The position numbers and the translations under genes are program-made. From Pelagibacteraceae bacterium (GTDB taxonomy: Bacteria; Pseudomonadota; Alphaproteobacteria; Pelagibacterales; Pelagibacteraceae), in the NCBI GenBank assembly GCA_008638025.1, contig VTPF01000024.1, positions 1-9,422 on the forward strand: a stretch of 9,422 nt of DNA. The letters run 5' to 3'. Shown piece after piece: positions 6,468-9,422 of this stretch (positions within the stretch are counted from its first letter, which is position 1; every line of letters starts with the position of its first letter). A model generated the notes under the pieces. It saw only the letters and a list, made by a program, of their open reading frames with translations, was not told the DNA's origin and made no database searches.

Positions 6468-7933
6468 TATAATAATTTATCTAAGACTTTTGCAGAAGAC
6501 AGAACTCCCGGAACCCCAGCTCCTGGATGGGTGCCAGCACCCACAAAGTATAAATTTTTAAAGATTTCAGATTGATTATGAAATCTGAAATATGCAGATT
6601 GAGTAAATTTGGGTTGTATTGAAAAACCTGATCCATGCAAAGTGTTAAGTTCTTTTTCAAAATAATCGGGCGTAATGTATAAATCACTGATAATATTTTT
6701 TTTTATTTCTGGTAAAATCGTTTTTTCCATAACATTAATAACAAGTTCTTTGAAGTCAGGTCCTTGTTTTTTCCAATTTATTTTAGATAAATTATTTGGA
6801 ACAGGAACAAGAACATAAAAAGCATCATGGCCAGCAGGAGCCATTGAACTATCGGTGGCTGTGGGTCTGTGAAGATAAAAGCTTATATCACTTGATAGTA
6901 TTTTTTTTTCAAAAATATTATCTAACTGATTTTTATATTCATTGCCAAAAACAATTGTATGATGAGCTACATGAGAATATTGTTTTTTTGAACCAAAATA
7001 GTAGACAAATAATCCCATGGAGTAATTCATTTTATTTATTTTCTTTTTAAATAAATAACCATAATTTTTTTTGTTATTAATTAAATTTTTATAAACATTG
7101 GGAGGGTCTGCATTACAAACCACATAATCAGCTGATAAAATTGTTTTATTATTTAGTTCTATTTCAGTTATTCTATTATTTGAGTTTATTAACCTTGTTA
7201 CTTCTGAATTTTTTAAAACTTTAATATTTTCTTCAACCATCAACTTTTCTAAGGAGTTGATTATATTGCCAGTACCACCCATTGCGTAGTGTATACCCCA
7301 TTTTTTTTCTAAGTATAAAATTAGAGTATATATAGATGTTGTTGAAAAAGGGTTTCCACCCACTAGAAGCGGATGCATGCTAAAAATTTTTCTTAATTTC
7401 TCATTTGAAATATAACTAGACACAAATTGGTAAACGGACTGATAACTTTTAAGTTTTAATAAATCTAAAAGTTGTTTTGCCATAAAACCAATGCTGTGAA
7501 ATGGTTTGTCAGACAATTCAATGAAACCTTTATTAAATATTTTCTCAGTAAACTTAAGAAGCTTTAAATAACCTCCAAGATCATTGGTGGAAAATTTTTT
7601 AATCTCATTTTTCATTTTGTCTTCATCACCCGAATAGTCGAATGAATCACCGTTTTCGAATACAAATCTGTACCAAAGATCTAAAGGTTTAATGGTTACA
7701 TAGTCAGAAATATTTTTATTAAAAAGAGCAAATAGTTCTTGTAGCAAGTAAGGAGCTGTTATGACTGTTGGTCCAGCATCATAGGTAAAACCATCTTTTT
7801 TAAAAACCCTAGCTCTTCCTCCCAGGTCTCCTTGTTTTTCTACAAGCGTCACATCGTATCCCTTGGCTTTCATTCTAAGCGCTGCTGCTATACCACCGAA
7901 GCCTGAACCTATGACAATTAAATTTTTCTTCAT
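6467..7933 (-). CDS. crtI: Phytoene desaturase, CrtI type
   Basis: FAD-dependent desaturase/isomerase that takes phytoene to lycopene, normally by four desaturations; membrane-associated. It has 488 residues, typical length. The N-terminal Rossmann motif is VIGSGFGGIAAALRM (7-21), followed by VEKQGDLGGRARVF and DGFTYDAGPTVITAP, the CrtI signature. The C-terminal FAD/substrate motif GAGTHPGAGVPGV lies at about 465-477. It is the first gene of the minus-strand run; the next gene, crtB, starts in its stop codon (TAATG). Only 31 nt separate its ATG from the divergent CDGSH gene, so its promoter must overlap that gene's 5' end, and I could not pick a convincing -10/-35 pair. Step number cannot be read from sequence, but crtY and blh imply lycopene as product rather than neurosporene. 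Confidence 0.96.
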   Translation of the reverse strand: MKKNLIVIGSGFGGIAAALRMKAKGYDVTLVEKQGDLGGRARVFKKDGFTYDAGPTVITAPYLLQELFALFNKNISDYVTIKPLDLWYRFVFENGDSFDYSGDEDKMKNEIKKFSTNDLGGYLKLLKFTEKIFNKGFIELSDKPFHSIGFMAKQLLDLLKLKSYQSVYQFVSSYISNEKLRKIFSMHPLLVGGNPFSTTSIYTLILYLEKKWGIHYAMGGTGNIINSLEKLMVEENIKVLKNSEVTRLINSNNRITEIELNNKTILSADYVVCNADPPNVYKNLINNKKNYGYLFKKKINKMNYSMGLFVYYFGSKKQYSHVAHHTIVFGNEYKNQLDNIFEKKILSSDISFYLHRPTATDSSMAPAGHDAFYVLVPVPNNLSKINWKKQGPDFKELVINVMEKTILPEIKKNIISDLYITPDYFEKELNTLHGSGFSIQPKFTQSAYFRFHNQSEIFKNLYFVGAGTHPGAGVPGVLSSAKVLDKLL

Positions 7934-7964
7934 TTTATAACTAATTTCTTGTAGATACTTTTAC
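7934..7964. promoter_or_regulatory. 31-bp divergent spacer between crtI and CDGSH gene
   Basis: This is the only divergent gene start in the window, so promoters for both directions should lie here or in the adjoining coding ends. On the plus strand TATAAC (7936-7941) resembles a -10 box, with ATGACA (7911-7916, inside crtI) as a possible -35, but the 19-nt spacing is long. On the minus strand I see only weak matches. Neither gene has a clear Shine-Dalgarno. The regulatory role is inferred from gene orientation; the exact elements are uncertain. Confidence 0.35.
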
Positions 7965-8201
7965 ATGGATAATCAAAAAACAACAAAAAATTCTCCTGAA
8001 AAAGTAAAGCTAGAAATAGAAAAGAAATATTATTGGTGCACTTGCGGTCTATCTACAAAGCAGCCTTTTTGTGATGGAACTCATAAAGTTAAAGGAGAAT
8101 TTAGACCTATGCATTTTGACGTTTCTGAACAAAAAGAATATTTTTTGTGCAATTGTAAAAAAACTAAAAATCCACCGTTTTGTGACGGGTCCCACAAATA
8201 A
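7965..8201 (+). CDS. Double CDGSH iron-sulfur domain protein
   Basis: Small soluble protein of 78 residues with two CDGSH motifs, each expected to bind a [2Fe-2S] cluster through three Cys and one His. Domain 1: C25, C27, C36, H40 (CTCG then FCDGTH). Domain 2: C62, C64, C73, H77 (CNCK then FCDGSH), with one residue left after the last ligand. This tandem layout resembles mitochondrial CISD3/MiNT and its bacterial relatives; such proteins are linked to redox sensing or cluster/electron transfer, but the bacterial role is not settled and no partner can be read from sequence. There is no signal peptide or membrane segment, so it is cytoplasmic. It is divergent from crtI by 31 nt and convergent with atpF with a 3-nt gap. 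Family assignment is firm; function is not. Confidence 0.92.
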   Translation: MDNQKTTKNSPEKVKLEIEKKYYWCTCGLSTKQPFCDGTHKVKGEFRPMHFDVSEQKEYFLCNCKKTKNPPFCDGSHK

Positions 8202-8204
8202 ATA

Positions 8205-8693
8205 CTAAATATTTTTTTTTAAACTTTCGATGCCTTCTCTAACGCTAGAGAAATTAACCTCTTCAATTTTGTTCTTTTCAATTGTTTGCGTTATGATTTT
8301 TTTAGCACTCTCAATAGCAACGAGAGTTGAAATTTTTTTTACTTCTTTAAGTGCATTATTTTTGGCTTGAGTAATTTTTTCTTCTATATTTTTTTCTCTA
8401 ATTGTGAGCATAGAATTTATCTTATCCCTCATTACTGCACTTTCCTCTTCACTTGTCTTTTGGGCTCTTGATAATATTTCTTCACATTCTTTTTTGGATT
8501 GCTCTAATTGGTTTTGATATTTTCTTAGTAGCTCATCACTTTCTTGCTTTATAGTTTCAGACTCATTTATTTTAAATTTAATTTCTTTAATTTTCTCCTC
8601 TAAAGAACTACCAATTAGCGAGGGTATTTTTTTATAAATAAGAAAAGCTACAAAAAGAAAAAAAGAAACTGCAACCCAAAAAGTAGCATCCAT
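8205..8693 (-). CDS. atpF: F0 ATP synthase subunit b
   Basis: Peripheral-stalk subunit that ties F1 to the membrane F0 sector. It has 162 residues. One N-terminal membrane helix (about 4-20, FWVAVSFFLFVAFLIYK, the alphaproteobacterial b signature) is followed by a long charged Lys/Glu-rich coiled coil to the C-terminus. The ATG overlaps the b' stop by one base (TAATG). It is the last gene of this F0 operon on the minus strand and its stop lies 3 nt from that of the CDGSH gene, so no terminator space remains. A 9-A run (8212-8220) encodes the Lys-Lys near the C-terminus, where slippage would alter only a few residues. Order c, b', b marks alphaproteobacteria and separates this gene from b'. 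Confidence 0.95.
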   Translation of the reverse strand: MDATFWVAVSFFLFVAFLIYKKIPSLIGSSLEEKIKEIKFKINESETIKQESDELLRKYQNQLEQSKKECEEILSRAQKTSEEESAVMRDKINSMLTIREKNIEEKITQAKNNALKEVKKISTLVAIESAKKIITQTIEKNKIEEVNFSSVREGIESLKKNI

Positions 8694-9265
8694 TAGTTTA
8701 GTCCTCTCATATATTTTTTAGATACTTCATCGACTATTGCTCTTGCGCTTGCCTCATTGGTTTCCACGTTTGATACCTTTTTGACAAGGTTTTTTGCAAT
8801 TTGTTGAGCTATATCATTGATACTTGTCATAGCTGCATTTTTAAAATTGTTTATTTCTTTTTCAACTTCTTGTAATTTTTCTTCAGATTTAATTTTGATT
8901 TCTTTTTTTTTACTTTCAAATTCTTCTTGTAAATTTTTTTTATTTTTTTCTATTAAGTCTTGAGCTTCTTTTTTTGCTTTTGCTATGACTTTTAAATATT
9001 CTTGATATTGTTCTTCAGCTTGATTTTTAAGATTTCTAGCTTCATCTATATTGTCACTGATATGATCATTTCTTTGCTCAATACTTTCGGACAATCTTGG
9101 TAAAACTATTTTTGAAATAATGATATATAGAAAAGAAAAAGTAATGATAAGCCAAAAAATTTGAGGGAACCAAGTACCCGGATTTAGTTGAGGCATACCC
9201 GCTTTCTCTGCTGCTTCAACTGCAGCAGAGCTTAAAAGAATAGATAAGAATAAAATTTTATCCAT
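8693..9265 (-). CDS. atpF': F0 ATP synthase subunit b'
   Basis: Second peripheral-stalk subunit (also called AtpG or AtpX) that pairs with b as a heterodimer in alphaproteobacteria, cyanobacteria and plastids. It has 190 residues. GMPQLNPGTWFPQIFWL leads into the single membrane helix (about 33-53), followed by IVLPRLSESIEQR and a long Glu/Lys-rich coiled coil; GMPQL and the LPR after the helix are b' marks. The first 22 residues (MDKILFLSILLSSAAVEAA) look like a signal peptide with an A-x-A-type site near VEA. An alternative start is the Met at residue 24, but no better ribosome site is seen there. It starts 8 nt after the atpE stop; its own stop overlaps the atpF ATG. Confidence 0.94.
   Translation of the reverse strand: MDKILFLSILLSSAAVEAAEKAGMPQLNPGTWFPQIFWLIITFSFLYIIISKIVLPRLSESIEQRNDHISDNIDEARNLKNQAEEQYQEYLKVIAKAKKEAQDLIEKNKKNLQEEFESKKKEIKIKSEEKLQEVEKEINNFKNAAMTSINDIAQQIAKNLVKKVSNVETNEASARAIVDEVSKKYMRGLN
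8702..8708 (-). promoter_or_regulatory. Ribosome binding site of atpF
   Basis: GAGAGGA on the minus strand, within the codons for the last Met-Arg-Gly of b', lies about 8 nt before the atpF ATG. It is a strong Shine-Dalgarno, unlike most starts in this window, and fits the need for independent high-level translation of b. Confidence 0.65.
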
Positions 9266-9273
9266 TAATTTAA

Positions 9274-9422
9274 TTAAAAAGCGAATAGAATAATTAGAGC
9301 CACAACTAGTCCAAATAGACCTGTTGCTTCTGCAAGTGCAAATCCTAATAATAAATTTGGGAATTGCTTTTGTGCTGCAGAAGGGTTTCTCATGGCACCT
9401 GATAGATAGCTACCAAAAATTG
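9274..9422 (-). CDS. atpE: F0 ATP synthase subunit c, 5'-truncated by window edge
   Basis: Ring-forming proteolipid that carries the protons driving ATP synthesis. Reading the minus strand from 9420 to the TAA at 9276-9274 gives 48 C-terminal residues: IFGSYLSGAMRNPSAA (end of helix 1 and the polar loop with RNP), QKQFPNLLLGFALAEATG, then a hydrophobic helix ending ILFAF. The ion-binding carboxylate is Glu at fragment residue 31 (ALAEATG). The residue after it is Ala, without the Ser/Thr usual in sodium-binding rings, so proton coupling is expected. The N-terminal part, about 25-30 residues, lies beyond the window. It is too short to stand out as an open frame but matches the alphaproteobacterial c subunit clearly and is followed by b' after 8 nt. 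Confidence 0.93.
   Translation of the reverse strand, partial: IFGSYLSGAMRNPSAAQKQFPNLLLGFALAEATGLFGLVVALIILFAF

Noticed and set aside
6481..6687. Minus-strand 68-residue open frame inside the crtI C-terminus
   Set aside because: Overlaps the conserved FAD-binding GAGTHPGAG end of crtI in another frame; crtI continues intact, so it is not a frameshifted remnant.
6796..7050. Plus-strand 84-residue open frame opposite crtI
   Set aside because: It is antisense to a well-conserved crtI segment, lacks a ribosome site and any recognisable domain, and reads like a shadow frame.
7911..7941. Definite sigma-70 promoter for the CDGSH gene (ATGACA with TATAAC)
   Set aside because: The boxes are reasonable but the 19-nt spacing is long, and such matches are common by chance in AT-rich DNA, so it is mentioned only as a possibility within the spacer entry.
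1..9422. Mobile element, CRISPR array, tRNA/rRNA or defence system
   Set aside because: Genes are packed end to end with known housekeeping or carotenoid families; no direct-repeat array, terminal inverted repeat, transposase or structured RNA was seen, and no stretch above 31 bp lacks a gene.

Overview
The window is one dense, AT-rich stretch of bacterial chromosome with almost no intergenic DNA: genes overlap or abut throughout, and coding strands are full of Lys/Asn/Ile/Phe codons and A-tracts. F0 genes in the order atpE (c), atpF' (b'), atpF (b), a b' subunit, and a small-kinase-family ThrB next to IspH and RNase HI point to an alphaproteobacterium. Extreme compaction, low GC and a retinal-synthesis set suggest a streamlined marine lineage of the SAR11 (Pelagibacterales) type or a neighbour. 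That assignment is inference from content and style, not from a marker gene.

Layout. Bases 1-1207 (+) hold the C-terminal part of threonine synthase (thrC), cut by the window start. Converging on it is a seven-gene minus-strand run read from 7933 down to 1204: crtI, crtB, crtY, blh, ispH, thrB, rnhA. Every junction in this run is an overlap (1, 14, 4, 1 or 4 nt) or a 1-nt gap, so it looks like one translationally coupled operon. Divergent from crtI, after a 31-bp spacer, is a short plus-strand gene for a double CDGSH iron-sulfur protein (7965-8201). That gene runs head-on, with a 3-nt gap, into the end of a minus-strand F0 ATP synthase operon: atpF, atpF' and a truncated atpE at the right edge.

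How the genes work together. IspH makes the C5 isoprenoid units. CrtB joins two GGPP into phytoene, CrtI desaturates it to lycopene, CrtY cyclises that to beta-carotene, and Blh cleaves beta-carotene into two retinal molecules, the chromophore of microbial rhodopsins. The GGPP synthase (crtE) and a rhodopsin gene are not in the window and must lie elsewhere if the pathway works. ThrB and ThrC are the last two steps of threonine synthesis but sit on opposite strands with rnhA between them. The F0 genes are the natural user of a rhodopsin-driven proton gradient, although the adjacency may be chance.

I saw no RNA gene, mobile element, CRISPR array, convincing intrinsic terminator or wholly unknown protein family. 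The points of interest are the operon architecture, the tiny divergent spacer, long poly(A) tracts inside crtB, blh and rnhA, and the terminator-less convergent gene ends.
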